Positions 50,737-60,266 are shown, counted from the first letter of the stretch. The stretch: 64,000 nucleotides of DNA from Streptomyces scabiei 87.22 (GCF_000091305.1 NC_013929.1:5022001-5086000); one strand, 5' to 3'. Notes: generated from the letters alone by a model not told the origin. Translations and numbers: made by a program.

Positions 50737-51288
50737 CTAGAGGTACGGGCCTCCCGAGCGGCCGATCGTCCGCGGGTCGTCGTCGCCCTCGTGGCCGCCG
50801 ACGCCGGGCGGCAGCGCGCGGCGCATCTGCTCCAGCTGGGCCCGGGCGGCCATCTGCTGGGCGAACAGCGTCGTCTGGATCCCGTGGAAGAGACCTTCGA
50901 GCCAGCCGACCAGCTGGGCCTGCGCGATCCGCAGCTCCGCGTCGCTCGGGATCGCCTCGTCCGTGAAGGGCAGGGAGATCCGCTCCAGCTCCTCGACCAG
51001 CTCGGGCGCCAGACCGTCCTCCAGTTCCTTGACCGAGCTGGCGTGGATCTCCTTCAGCCGCGCCCGGCTGGCCTCGTCGAGAGGGGCGACCCGGACCTCT
51101 TCGAGCAGCTGCTTGATCATGCTGCCGATGCGCATGACCTTGGCCGGCTGTTCCACCATCTCCGTCACCGGGACCTCTCGGGAGTCCTCGTCTCCTCCGC
51201 CGCCCACCGCCATTCCGTCCTGGCCCACGACCAGGATCTGGGGCTGTTCGGGCGACCGTTCGTTCCTCGGCATCTCCATGCCGTTCAT
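50737..51288 (-). CDS. bpa: Bacterial proteasome activator (Bpa family, DUF2587)
   Basis: A 183-residue protein. The central four-helix domain (residues 48-150: VMRIGSMIKQLLEEVRVAPLDEASRARLKEIHASSVKELEDGL, and AELRIAQAQLVGWLEGLFHGIQTTLFAQQM) matches Bpa of mycobacteria. The C-terminus is GGPYL, close to the gate-opening GQYL motif of Mycobacterium Bpa. Bpa forms an ATP-independent ring that opens the 20S proteasome to misfolded or specific substrates. No proteasome genes are in this window. ATG 51288 is chosen, and ATG 51279 gives the shorter MEMPRNER start. Confidence 0.88.
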   Translation of the reverse strand: MNGMEMPRNERSPEQPQILVVGQDGMAVGGGGDEDSREVPVTEMVEQPAKVMRIGSMIKQLLEEVRVAPLDEASRARLKEIHASSVKELEDGLAPELVEELERISLPFTDEAIPSDAELRIAQAQLVGWLEGLFHGIQTTLFAQQMAARAQLEQMRRALPPGVGGHEGDDDPRTIGRSGGPYL

Positions 51289-51435
51289 TCTCTCCCACGC
51301 CCCCACCCCACCGGGCTGGTGCCCCCCACTCAGGGTGATCCACCGTGCACGCGGGAGCCGCCGGCGCGGACCGGGCGCGGACCCCGCGCTCCGGGCCGGG
51401 ATGCCGGGGGGCGGGGGGCGTGTGAGCCTGGGGGC

Positions 51436-51858
51436 GTGGCTCCTTGGCTTCGCTCGACGCGCCTGACGGGACTCGTCCCCGTCACGGGACTGCTCGTGGT
51501 CCTGGTGGCGGGGGCCGTACCGTCCGTCCACGCGGCCGAGCCCGGCCCCGCGAACTCCCGGGCCGGCAGCCGCGCGGGCGAGGGCCGGGAGCGGCCCGGG
51601 CGGCAGGAGGCCTGGCCCGCGGCCCCGGACGACACGTACGCGCCCTCGGAGGATCCGGTCCCCGAACCGGACGGCCCGGGAACCGGCACCTCGACGGGCC
51701 CGGACACCGCTCCGCCCCCGCCGGCCGCCCCGCCCGGAGCCGACAACGCGACCGCCGAGGAACCCGTCCTGCGGGTCATGGCCCTCGGCAGCGGCCTCAT
51801 CCTGATGGGCGCGGGCCTCGGTCTGGCCTTCGTCGGGCTGCGGATACGGCGGTACTGA
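51436..51858 (+). CDS. Small surface protein with signal peptide and C-terminal membrane anchor
   Basis: A 140-residue protein from GTG. A Sec signal peptide (RSTRLTGLVPVTGLLVVLVAGAVPSVHA) is followed by an 80-residue Pro/Gly/Glu/Asp-rich stretch (APSEDPVPEPDGPGTGT). A single C-terminal transmembrane segment ends in a basic tail (LILMGAGLGLAFVGLRIRRY). This is the layout of a wall- or membrane-attached surface protein, although no LPxTG sortase signal is present. No homologous family recognised. Confidence 0.65.
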   Translation: MAPWLRSTRLTGLVPVTGLLVVLVAGAVPSVHAAEPGPANSRAGSRAGEGRERPGRQEAWPAAPDDTYAPSEDPVPEPDGPGTGTSTGPDTAPPPPAAPPGADNATAEEPVLRVMALGSGLILMGAGLGLAFVGLRIRRY

Positions 51859-51915
51859 GCGGGGCGGCGTGCGTATGACCCGCACCGTGCAGGGCCGGCC
51901 GGCTCGCGCGGGTCG

Positions 51916-51942
51916 GTCGGGTCAGTCGGGTCAGTCGGGTCA
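51916..51942. repeat. Three tandem 9-bp repeats
   Basis: GTCGGGTCA occurs three times in a row in the short gap before the oxidoreductase gene stop (convergent region). A simple sequence repeat, probably slippage. Confidence 0.7.
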
Positions 51943-51968
51943 GGGTGCGGCTCGGTCGTGTCCGCCGG

Positions 51969-52949
51969 TCACGGCACGACCAGGAGCACCTTGCCGATGT
52001 GGCCGCTGTCCTCCAGCACCCGGTGGGCCGTGGCCGCGTTGTCCATGGGGATCTCGCGGTCGACGACGGGACGCACGTGGCCGCCGTCGAGGAGCGGCCA
52101 CACGTGCTCGCGCACGGCGGCGACGATCGCGGCCTTCTCCTCCCGCGGGCGGGCGCGCAGCGAGGTCGCGCTGATCGCCGCGCGCTTGGCGAGCAGGGCG
52201 CCGATGTTCAGCTCGCCCTTGACGCCGCCCTGCATGCCGATGATCGCGAGGCGGCCGTTGACGGCGAGCACGCGGACGTTGCGGTCGAGGTACTTGGCGC
52301 CCATGTTGTCCAGGACCACATCCGCGCCCTTGCCGTCCGTCGCCTTGCGGACCTCCTCGACGAAGTCCTGCTCGCGGTAGTTGATCAGGATGTCAGCCCC
52401 CAGGGCGGCGCACCGGGCCAGCTTCTCCTCGGTGCCCGCCGTGACCGCGACCTTCGCGCCGACGGCCTTGGCGAGCTGGACGGCCATGGTGCCGATGCCG
52501 CTGGAGCCGCCGTGCACGAGCAGGGTCTCGCCCGGCCGCAGATGGGCGATCATGAAGACGTTCGACCAGACCGTGCAGGTCACCTCGGGCAGGGCGGCCG
52601 CCGCGGTCAGGCCGACGCCGGCGGGCACGGGCAGCAGCTGGGCGGCCGGGGCGACGACCTTCTCCGCGTAACCGCCGCCGGAGAGCAGCGCGCACACCTC
52701 GTCGCCGACGTTCCATCCGGCCACCCCGGGCCCGATCTCCGCGACCCGCCCGGAACATTCCAGGCCGGGGTGGGGGGAGGCGCCGGGCGGAGGGTCGTAG
52801 AAACCCTGTCGCTGGAGCAGGTCGGCACGGTTCACCGCGCTCGCCGCCACCTCGATCAGCACTTCGCCCTCGCCGGGTACGGGGTCGGGGACCTCGTCCC
52901 ACACCAGGGCCTCGGGTCCACCGGGTTCGGGAATCGTGATCGCATGCAT
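51969..52949 (-). CDS. NAD(P)H quinone oxidoreductase, MDR superfamily
   Basis: A 326-residue zinc-independent medium-chain dehydrogenase/reductase. An N-terminal GroES-like domain has ASAVNRADLLQRQGFYDPPPGASPHPGLECSG and GDEVCALL. The Rossmann domain has LVHGGSSGIGTMAVQLAKAVGA with VTAGTEEKLARCAALGAD. The PTP/PIG3-type signature suggests one- or two-electron reduction of quinones with NADPH. ATG 52949 has no ribosome-binding site, but a TAGCGT lies seven bases before it, so the mRNA is probably leaderless. Confidence 0.9.
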   Translation of the reverse strand: MHAITIPEPGGPEALVWDEVPDPVPGEGEVLIEVAASAVNRADLLQRQGFYDPPPGASPHPGLECSGRVAEIGPGVAGWNVGDEVCALLSGGGYAEKVVAPAAQLLPVPAGVGLTAAAALPEVTCTVWSNVFMIAHLRPGETLLVHGGSSGIGTMAVQLAKAVGAKVAVTAGTEEKLARCAALGADILINYREQDFVEEVRKATDGKGADVVLDNMGAKYLDRNVRVLAVNGRLAIIGMQGGVKGELNIGALLAKRAAISATSLRARPREEKAAIVAAVREHVWPLLDGGHVRPVVDREIPMDNAATAHRVLEDSGHIGKVLLVVP

Positions 52950-52956
52950 GAGGGGG

Positions 52957-52962
52957 ACGCTA
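52957..52962 (-). promoter_or_regulatory. -10 box of a probable leaderless transcript (quinone oxidoreductase)
   Basis: TAGCGT (minus strand) with a seven-base gap to ATG 52949. Confidence 0.4.
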
Positions 52963-52982
52963 CTCCCCGACCCCCACGTCAC

Positions 52983-53038
52983 GCCCCCGGCACCCACTCC
53001 TTCACGCCTCGCCCCCGGCACCCACTCCTTCACGCCTC
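52983..53038. repeat. Perfect 28-bp tandem duplication in intergenic DNA
   Basis: The unit starting GCCCCCGGCACCCACTCC occurs twice in direct succession (52983-53010 and 53011-53038) without mismatch, followed by a degenerate third start (GGCCCCGG). The 470-bp gap around it (52950-53419) has no gene, and its perfect identity suggests a recent slippage. Confidence 0.75.
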
Positions 53039-53419
53039 GGCCCCGGCCCGCTCCTCGCCGGGCGGTCGGCCGACGGCCCCGGGGCCACCGCCGGCCCGGC
53101 CGACGCCAGTCCATCCCCGCCGACCCGCGCCCTCATCCAGGCCGAACTCGCGCGGCCCACACCCGCGCCCGCCCCGCCGGCCTGGCTCCCCGGCCCGGTC
53201 TCCGAGACCCGCCGTCGGAAATAGGGATGCGTCCCCGGGCCATCGGCGAGACCGTGAAGGTTGCAGTGCCGTGCGGACGGGACACGAGAACCGCTTCGAC
53301 ACCGAGTGCGAAACGCGGTCCCCGACTTTTCGCGCGGCGACCGATGAGTTTCGGCGGTCCCCGTGGTCTCCCTTTGCGTAGCCCAGGACACGGGCCCCGT
53401 ACGCGGAAGGATCTCAGAC
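53039..53419. other. Intergenic region before the ABC exporter operon
   Basis: No gene is seen. The last 200 bp are lower in GC and contain GGAAGGATCTCAGAC just before ATG 53420, so this is probably promoter sequence for the exporter. Confidence 0.45.
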
Positions 53420-54447
<1,028 letters not shown>

Positions 54448-54451
<4 letters not shown>

Positions 54452-55296
54452 GCACCGCGACCACCACCGACAACAAGGAACTCGCCCCCGTCAGCGCCGA
54501 TTCGCTCGCCGCGCTGCTCATCTCCAAGGACCGGCCACCGCGGCCCAGCGCGTTGTCGGCCTCGCTGACCTTCGGCTGGCGGGCCATGCTCAAGATCAAG
54601 CACGTGCCGGAGCAGCTCTTCGACGTCACCGCCTTCCCGATCATGATGGTGCTGATGTACACGTACCTCTTCGGCGGTGCGCTGGCCGGCTCGCCGGAGC
54701 AGTACATCCAGTTCCTGCTGCCGGGCATCCTGGTGATGTCGGTCGTGATGATCACGATGTACACCGGGGTCTCCGTCAACACGGACATCGAGAAGGGCGT
54801 CTTCGACCGCTTCCGCTCGCTGCCGATCTGGCGGCCGTCGACGATGGTCGGCTATCTGCTGGGCGACGCCCTGCGCTACGCGATCGCGTCCGTGGTGATG
54901 CTCACCGTCGGCATGATCCTCGGCTACCGCCCGGACGGCGGGGTGCTGGGCGTGGTCGCCGGGGTCGCGCTGCTCATCGTCTTCTCGTTCGCGTTCTCGT
55001 GGATCTGGACGATGTTCGGCCTGATGCTGCGCACCGAGAAGTCCGTGATGGGCGTCAGCATGATGGTGATCTTCCCGCTGACCTTCCTGTCCAACGTCTT
55101 CGTCGACCCGAGCACGATGCCCGGCTGGCTCCAGGCGTTCGTCAACAACAGCCCGGTCACCCATCTCGCCTCGGCGGTCCGCGCGTTGATGGCGGGCGAG
55201 TGGCCCGCCGCGGAGATCGCCTGGACGCTGGGCTGGTCCGCCCTGTTCGTGCTGGTCTTCGGGCCGATCACGATGCGGCTGTACAACCGCAAGTAG
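54448..55296 (+). CDS. ABC-2 type permease, DrrB type
   Basis: A 282-residue permease with six transmembrane helices (about 50-280) and a soluble, disordered N-terminus. It has the DrrB-type loop YTGVSVNTDIEKGVFDRFRSLPIWRPSTMVG and the re-entrant NVFVDPSTMPGWLQAFVNNSPVTHL. It starts in a four-base overlap with the ATPase gene, so the two are translationally coupled and form one exporter. It ends before a 17-bp hairpin shared with the convergent channel gene. Confidence 0.92.
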
Positions 55297-55309
55297 ACGT
55301 GCACGCCAA

Positions 55310-55348
55310 GAGGGTGGCCCCGGGGTGCGGAACCCCGGGGCCACCCTC
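55310..55348. terminator. Bidirectional terminator between ABC exporter and K+ channel
   Basis: GAGGGTGGCCCCGGGGT and its complement form a 17-bp stem around GCGGA, between convergent stops at 55296 and 55358. Confidence 0.85.
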
Positions 55349-55357
55349 TCGCTTCCG

Positions 55358-56449
55358 CTACGGCAGGTGCTTGGTCTCGGGGGTGATCTTCGTGCTCGGG
55401 GTGGCACGGACGATGGTGATGAGCCGGTCCGTCAGCTGGAGTCGGCCGATGGAGGGATCGTCGTAGCCGAGCACCCGATGTCCGCGCAGCACGCTGACCA
55501 CCAGGTCCTCCGTCTCCCGTACCCCGCGCCCCACCTCGGCCTTTATGACCGGCCGTTCGGCGATGTCGAGCCCGCTGCCCTGCTGGATGAGGTCCTCCAT
55601 CACCATGCCGGCCGCCGGGCTGAGCACGGAGAGCCCGAGCAGCCTTCCGGCCGCGCTGGCACTGGTGATGACGACGTCCGCCCCGGACTGCTTCAGCAGC
55701 GGCGCGTTCTCCTCCTCCCGCACGGCGGCCACGATCTTCGCCTGGCGGTTGAGCTGGCGGGCGGTCAGCGTGACCAGGACGGCGGTGTCGTCCCGCGCGG
55801 TGGAGATGATGATCTGCCGCGCCTTCTGCGCCTCGGCCCGGAGCAGCACATCGCTGCGGGTGGCGTCACCGACGACCCCCGTGTACCCCTCGGCGTTCGC
55901 GGCCTCGATGACCTTGGAGCTGGGGTCCACGACGACGACCTGTTCCTTCTTCAGCCCGGTCGCGCAGACGGTCTGGATCGCCGACCGTCCCTTCGTCCCC
56001 CAGCCGACGACAACGGTGTGGTCCCTCAAGGCCGCCCTCCAGCGGTTGTGTCGCCATTCCTCACGGGTGCGTTCCGTGAGGACCTCCAGCGTGGTCCCGA
56101 CCAGGATGATCAGGAACAGCACACGCAGCGGTGTGATCACGAAGATGTTGGTGAACCGCGCGGCGTCACTGACCGGGGTGATGTCGCCGTATCCGGTGGT
56201 GGAGAGGGTGACGGTGGCGTAGTAGAACGCGTCGAGCAGATCCACCGAGCCGTCGGAGCTGTCGTTGTACCCCTCGTGGTCGGCGTAGACGATGAACGCA
56301 GTCGCGACCAGCACGAACAGGGCCATCGCCAGCCGCTTGCCGACCTGTCGGATGGGCCGCTCGACCTCCTGTCTCGGCAGCCTCACCTGGTGGGTCACCA
56401 GACGCTCGTCCGCATTGCGGGCGATCGCGTCCTGGCCCGGCAGTTTCAC
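55358..56449 (-). CDS. Potassium channel protein with RCK (TrkA-N) domain
   Basis: A 363-residue two-helix channel. A cytosolic N-terminus is followed by TM1 (AMALFVLVATAFIVY, about 27-48). The pore helix and selectivity filter are YATVTLSTTGYGDITPVS (about 72-90), then TM2, then an NAD-binding RCK/TrkA-N domain (VVVGWGTKGRSAIQTV, residues 130-260) and a ligand-binding TrkA-C-like tail. It conducts K+ under nucleotide control. GTG 56449 follows GGGGAG with eight-base spacing. That GTG lies inside parS site 2, so ParB binding overlaps translation start. A longer ORF upstream of it lacks a ribosome-binding site. Confidence 0.88.
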   Translation of the reverse strand: MKLPGQDAIARNADERLVTHQVRLPRQEVERPIRQVGKRLAMALFVLVATAFIVYADHEGYNDSSDGSVDLLDAFYYATVTLSTTGYGDITPVSDAARFTNIFVITPLRVLFLIILVGTTLEVLTERTREEWRHNRWRAALRDHTVVVGWGTKGRSAIQTVCATGLKKEQVVVVDPSSKVIEAANAEGYTGVVGDATRSDVLLRAEAQKARQIIISTARDDTAVLVTLTARQLNRQAKIVAAVREEENAPLLKQSGADVVITSASAAGRLLGLSVLSPAAGMVMEDLIQQGSGLDIAERPVIKAEVGRGVRETEDLVVSVLRGHRVLGYDDPSIGRLQLTDRLITIVRATPSTKITPETKHLP

Positions 56450-56457
56450 GTGAAACA
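56442..56457. promoter_or_regulatory. parS site 2, overlapping the channel start codon
   Basis: AGTTTCACGTGAAACA matches the 14-bp core GTTTCACGTGAAAC perfectly. It differs only at one outer base. The channel GTG start (56449-56447) lies inside it, and the ribosome-binding site is just upstream. Confidence 0.88.
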
Positions 56458-56509
56458 CTCCCCGTTTCGACGTACGTCCCCTGGCTGTGCTCCGCCCCCG
56501 ACGGCCCGT

Positions 56510-56525
56510 CGTTTCACGTGAAACA
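56510..56525. promoter_or_regulatory. parS site 3
   Basis: CGTTTCACGTGAAACA, with the perfect 14-bp core, lies in the gap between moeA and the channel gene. Confidence 0.88.
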
Positions 56526-56557
56526 CCGTTGGTCCTACGGCCGGTCGGCCGTACCGA

Positions 56558-56573
56558 TGTTTCACGTGAAACA
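56558..56573. promoter_or_regulatory. parS site 4, overlapping the moeA stop codon
   Basis: TGTTTCACGTGAAACA is a perfect consensus palindrome. The last moeA codons (TGT TTC ACG TGA) are part of it, so the protein's C-terminus (CFT) is dictated by the site. Confidence 0.92.
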
Positions 56574-57917
56574 CACCTGGATCCCCGCGGTCGCCCAGGG
56601 CAGGTCGAGCAGTTCCAGCTCCTGACCCGGGCGGGCGCCGCCGGGTGGTACGACGGCAAGGGCATCGGCGGTGGCGATTCCGCGGAGCATAGCGGGACCG
56701 TTGTAGTGCAATGGCACGGCGTCGTCACCGCGCAGACCGACGGGAACGAGGCGGGTGTCGTGCGGATGCCCGTGCACCCCCTCGCGCAGCGGCACCGTGT
56801 ACGGCTCCGGGGCCGGGCGCCCGGCGAGTGTCCGCAGCAGCGGCTCGGCGAGGGTGAACAGCCCCGAGACGGCGGCCAGCGGGTTTCCGGGCAGCCCGAC
56901 GAGATGCTGGTCCTGCCGGGTGCGGGCCAGCAGCATGGGGTGCCCGGGGCGCACCTTCACGCCGTCGACGAGGAGTTCGGCCCCCACGCGGCGCAGGATG
57001 GGGTGGACGTGGTCGACGGGCCCGGCGGCCGTGCCCCCCGTGGTGACGATGAGGTCGGCGGAGGATTTCTTCACGGCCCGGTGCAGGGCGTCGGCGTCGT
57101 CCCCCAGGCGGCGCACGGCGGTGACCTCGGCGCCGAGCGCCCGCAGCCAGGACGGCAGCATGGGGCCGAGGGCATCGCGGATGAGGCCCTCGCGCGGAAG
57201 CCCGTCGGTGAGCAGTTCGTCGCCCAGGACGAGGAGTTCGACGCGCGGGCGGGGGAGCACGCTCACCGTGTCGTACCCGGCGGCGGCCGCGAGCCCGAGC
57301 GCGGCCGGGGTGATCTGGGTGCCGAGCGGCAGCAGTTGGTCGCCGTGGCGGCACTCCTGGCCCCGGGGGCGGATGTCCTGCCCGTGGAGGAGGTCCCGGG
57401 TCGGATGCAGCCGGCCCTTGTCGTCGGTGCGGCCGTGCTCGCTGCGCAGGACGGCGGTGGTGTCGGGCGGGATACGGGCGCCGGTGGCGATCCGGACCGC
57501 CTCGCCGTCCGTGAGCCGCCCGGGATCGGCGTGCCCCGCGAGCACGCCCTCCTCCCGCACGGCCCAGGGGCCGGGACCGGCCACCGCCCAGCCGTCCATG
57601 GCGGAGGTGTCGAAGGAGGGCAGATCGGTGAGGGCGGTCAGGGGCGCGGCGAGAACGAGTCCGAGCGCCCGGTCGACGGGGACCGACACGGGGGCCCGGC
57701 GTCCGGTCGTGCGGGCGGCACGTTCGGCGACGGCCCGGGCCTCGGGCCAGGAGGTGGCCCGGTGGGGGGATTCGCCCTTGGCCCGGTGCGCGTCGGATTG
57801 CCCCGGCGCAGCGGCCTCGTGGGAGGGGAGGGGCTCCTTCGGTCCCTGGACGGCCCTGTCGTTGGCCACGGCCAGCGCCTCCTCCACGTCGAACTCTTCG
57901 GCGTCCTGGGCGGTCAT
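56562..57917 (-). CDS. moeA: Molybdopterin molybdenumtransferase
   Basis: A 451-residue MoeA. The first 60 residues are a charged extension (MTAQDAEEFDVEEALAVAN) not part of the usual fold. Landmarks of domains I-III are LPSFDTSAMDGWAVAG, IATGARIPPDTTAVLRSE, VTTGGTAAGPVDHVHPIL and VGLPGNPLAAVSGLF (the conserved GNP loop). It inserts molybdate into adenylylated molybdopterin. The start overlaps the mobA-like stop by four bases (ATGA), making a two-gene cofactor operon. The stop lies in parS site 4. Confidence 0.93.
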   Translation of the reverse strand: MTAQDAEEFDVEEALAVANDRAVQGPKEPLPSHEAAAPGQSDAHRAKGESPHRATSWPEARAVAERAARTTGRRAPVSVPVDRALGLVLAAPLTALTDLPSFDTSAMDGWAVAGPGPWAVREEGVLAGHADPGRLTDGEAVRIATGARIPPDTTAVLRSEHGRTDDKGRLHPTRDLLHGQDIRPRGQECRHGDQLLPLGTQITPAALGLAAAAGYDTVSVLPRPRVELLVLGDELLTDGLPREGLIRDALGPMLPSWLRALGAEVTAVRRLGDDADALHRAVKKSSADLIVTTGGTAAGPVDHVHPILRRVGAELLVDGVKVRPGHPMLLARTRQDQHLVGLPGNPLAAVSGLFTLAEPLLRTLAGRPAPEPYTVPLREGVHGHPHDTRLVPVGLRGDDAVPLHYNGPAMLRGIATADALAVVPPGGARPGQELELLDLPWATAGIQVCFT

Positions 57918-58807
57918 CCGGCGTCCGGTCCGGCGCCGGGTGAGTCCTCCTCGGCCCAGCGCAGGGCCAGGGCGGACGCCTTGCGGGCCGCCTCGGTGAC
58001 CGCCTCCGGGCCACCCCCGGCCCGGGCGGCGGCGTAGCCGATCAGGAAGGTGGTCAGCGGGGCGGCGGGCCGGGCCACGCTGTGGGCGGCGTCACGGGCG
58101 AGGTCGAGCAACTCGGTGATGTCGACATCGAGGTCGATCCCCAGCTCGTCCTTGACTGCGGAAATCCATTCATCCAACACGTGGCCATGCTCCCTGATCC
58201 GTGCGCGGGCGGCGGCGATGTCGTCCCAGGTGTCGCAGTCGAAGGACGCGACCGGGTCGGTGATACGGGTGAGGCGCAGCGCGGCGGTCAGCCGCCGCAG
58301 GGGGAGCCCGGTGAGGCCGTCGTGCTCGGCGGCGAGCCGCGCCAGTTCCCGGCGCAGGGCCTCGGCCCGGTAGACGGCGACGAGGGGCTGGTCACGGCCG
58401 TCGGCGTCGGTGACCAGCACGCCGTCGGCGGAGCCCGCGCTGTCCGAGAGGGCGCGGAGCAGACATCCCGCCGTTTCCTCCCCCAGGAACGGCAGGTCGG
58501 CGGAGAGAAGGAGGACGCGGGGAGCGGTGGTGTGCCGGAGGCCGGCGCCCAGCGCGGCGAGCGGGCCGCCGCCCGGGGGTTCCTCGCGGGCCCACCGCAC
58601 GGGCCGCGCGGTGGGCCGGGGTTCGGCGACGACGACGGTCGTCCCGGCCCCGGCGCAGGCGGTCAGCACCCGGTCGAGCAGCGCCCGGCCCCCCACGCGC
58701 ACGGCGGGCTTGTCGGCGCCGCCGAGCCGCCGGGCGGCTCCTCCGGCGAGCACGACGGCGTCGAACGGCTCGGTACCGGGGTCGCCCGGGGGCTCGTACG
58801 CGGTCAC
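57914..58807 (-). CDS. mobA: Molybdenum cofactor guanylyltransferase-like protein fused to DUF6457
   Basis: A 297-residue two-domain protein. Residues of about 12-205 form a MobA-type nucleotidyltransferase: VVLAGGAARRLGGADKPAV (LAGGxSxRxGxxK variant), GGPLAALGAGL, VLLLSADLPFLGEET (catalytic Asp) and DQPLVAVYRAEAL. Residues of about 208-290 (LDEWISAVKDELGIDLDVDITELLDLARDAAHSVARPAAPLTTFLIGYAAARAGG) form a separate helical domain, DUF6457, usually a stand-alone partner. It would convert Mo-molybdopterin to its guanine dinucleotide form. It is translationally coupled to moeA. Confidence 0.85.
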   Translation of the reverse strand: MTAYEPPGDPGTEPFDAVVLAGGAARRLGGADKPAVRVGGRALLDRVLTACAGAGTTVVVAEPRPTARPVRWAREEPPGGGPLAALGAGLRHTTAPRVLLLSADLPFLGEETAGCLLRALSDSAGSADGVLVTDADGRDQPLVAVYRAEALRRELARLAAEHDGLTGLPLRRLTAALRLTRITDPVASFDCDTWDDIAAARARIREHGHVLDEWISAVKDELGIDLDVDITELLDLARDAAHSVARPAAPLTTFLIGYAAARAGGGPEAVTEAARKASALALRWAEEDSPGAGPDAG

Positions 58808-58922
58808 CCTCCGAGTATGCGGGCCCCGACGATCACAGGGAACGTGGGGGAGACCGCGTGATCAGGGCCCGGCCGGGGCCCGACGCGGTGGGCGGTCGGT
58901 CCCGGCCGGGTGGATCCGCTGC

Positions 58923-60266
58923 TCAGAGCGTGCGCAGCAGCATCGCCGGCTGTTCGACACAGTCGGCCACGAAGCGCAGGAAGCCGCCCGCCGTGCCGCC
59001 GTCGCACACCCGGTGGTCGAAGGTGAGCGAGAGCTGCACGACCTGCCGTACGGCCAGCTCGCCCTCGTGCACCCACGGCTTGGGGACGATACGGCCGACG
59101 CCAAGCATGGCGGCCTCGGGGTGGTTGATGATCGGCGTGGAGCCGTCGACACCGAACACGCCGTAGTTGTTCAGGGTGAAGGTCCCGCCGGTCAGCTGGC
59201 CGGGTGTCAGGGTCCCGGTCCGGGCCGCCTCGGTCAGGCCGGCGAACTCGGCGGTGAGCGATTCCGTGTTCCTGGTGTGCGCGTCCCGGACGACGGGCAC
59301 GACCAGCCCTCGCTCGGTCTGCGCGGCGAACCCGAGGTGCACCCGGTCGAGCCGGACGATCTCCCGGGCCTCCATGTCGACCGTCGAGTTCAGCTCCGGG
59401 AAACGGGCCAGCGCGGCCGTGCAGATCCGGGCGAGCAGCGCGAGGACGGAGATCTTCGGACCACCGGCCGCGTTCATCGCCGTACGGGCGCGCATCAGTT
59501 CCGTCGCGTCGGCGTCCACCCAGCAGGTGGCGTCGGGGATCTCGCGCCGGCTCCGGGAGAGCTTGTCGGCGACGGCGCCCCGGACGCCCCGCAGGGGGAT
59601 GCGGGTGGCGGAGGGCGCCTCGGCGGGCGCGGGCCGCGCGGCGACGGCACTCGGCTCCGGAACCGAGGCGGGAGCGGTGGCGGGGGCCGTGGCGGCCCGC
59701 AGCGCGTGCTCCACGTCGGCCCGCAGGATCAGCCCCTCGGGGCCCGAACCGTGCAGGGTCCGCAGGTCCAGGCCGTTCTCGCGGGCGAGACGGCGGACGA
59801 GCGGGGAGATGACCGGCACGGGTCCGTCCGGGCACGCGGGAGCGGCGACCGGGACCGGTGTCGTGTCGACGACGGTGCGCCGGGCCGCCGGCCCGGCCGA
59901 CGGGGTGGACCGGACCGGTTCCCCGGGCCGCACCCGCCTGCGGCGCGCCGGCGGCGCACCGGTGCCGTAGCCGACCAGCACGTTGCCGGAGCCCTCACCG
60001 GCGGTGGCGTCCGCGGCGGGTGCCCCCACCGCCACCGTCAACAGGGGAGCACCGACGGGCAGTTCCGTGCCCTCCTCGCCGAAGCGGGCGGTGACGACAC
60101 CGCCGTAGGGGCAGGGAACCTCGACCATGGCCTTGGCCGTCTCGACCTCGACGACCGGCTGGTCGATCGCGACGACGTCCCCGACCTGGACCAGCCAGCG
60201 CACGATCTCGGCCTCGGTCAGCCCCTCCCCGAGGTCGGGCAGCTTGAACTCCAGCACCTGGGCCAT
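58923..60266 (-). CDS. bkdC2: Branched-chain 2-oxoacid dehydrogenase E2 (acyltransferase), operon 2
   Basis: A 447-residue E2. The lipoyl domain is at 4-80 (Lys in VEVETAKAMVEVP). The E1/E3-binding domain is at about 162-200 (ISPLVRRLARENGLDLRTLHGSGPEGLILRADV). The catalytic domain has FDHRVCDGGTAG (HxxxDG). The ATG overlaps the last base of the E1beta stop (TGATG), so translation is coupled. The catalytic region differs clearly from the operon 1 copy (shared general motifs but different linkers), consistent with an old duplication rather than a recent one. Confidence 0.95.
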   Translation of the reverse strand: MAQVLEFKLPDLGEGLTEAEIVRWLVQVGDVVAIDQPVVEVETAKAMVEVPCPYGGVVTARFGEEGTELPVGAPLLTVAVGAPAADATAGEGSGNVLVGYGTGAPPARRRRVRPGEPVRSTPSAGPAARRTVVDTTPVPVAAPACPDGPVPVISPLVRRLARENGLDLRTLHGSGPEGLILRADVEHALRAATAPATAPASVPEPSAVAARPAPAEAPSATRIPLRGVRGAVADKLSRSRREIPDATCWVDADATELMRARTAMNAAGGPKISVLALLARICTAALARFPELNSTVDMEAREIVRLDRVHLGFAAQTERGLVVPVVRDAHTRNTESLTAEFAGLTEAARTGTLTPGQLTGGTFTLNNYGVFGVDGSTPIINHPEAAMLGVGRIVPKPWVHEGELAVRQVVQLSLTFDHRVCDGGTAGGFLRFVADCVEQPAMLLRTL

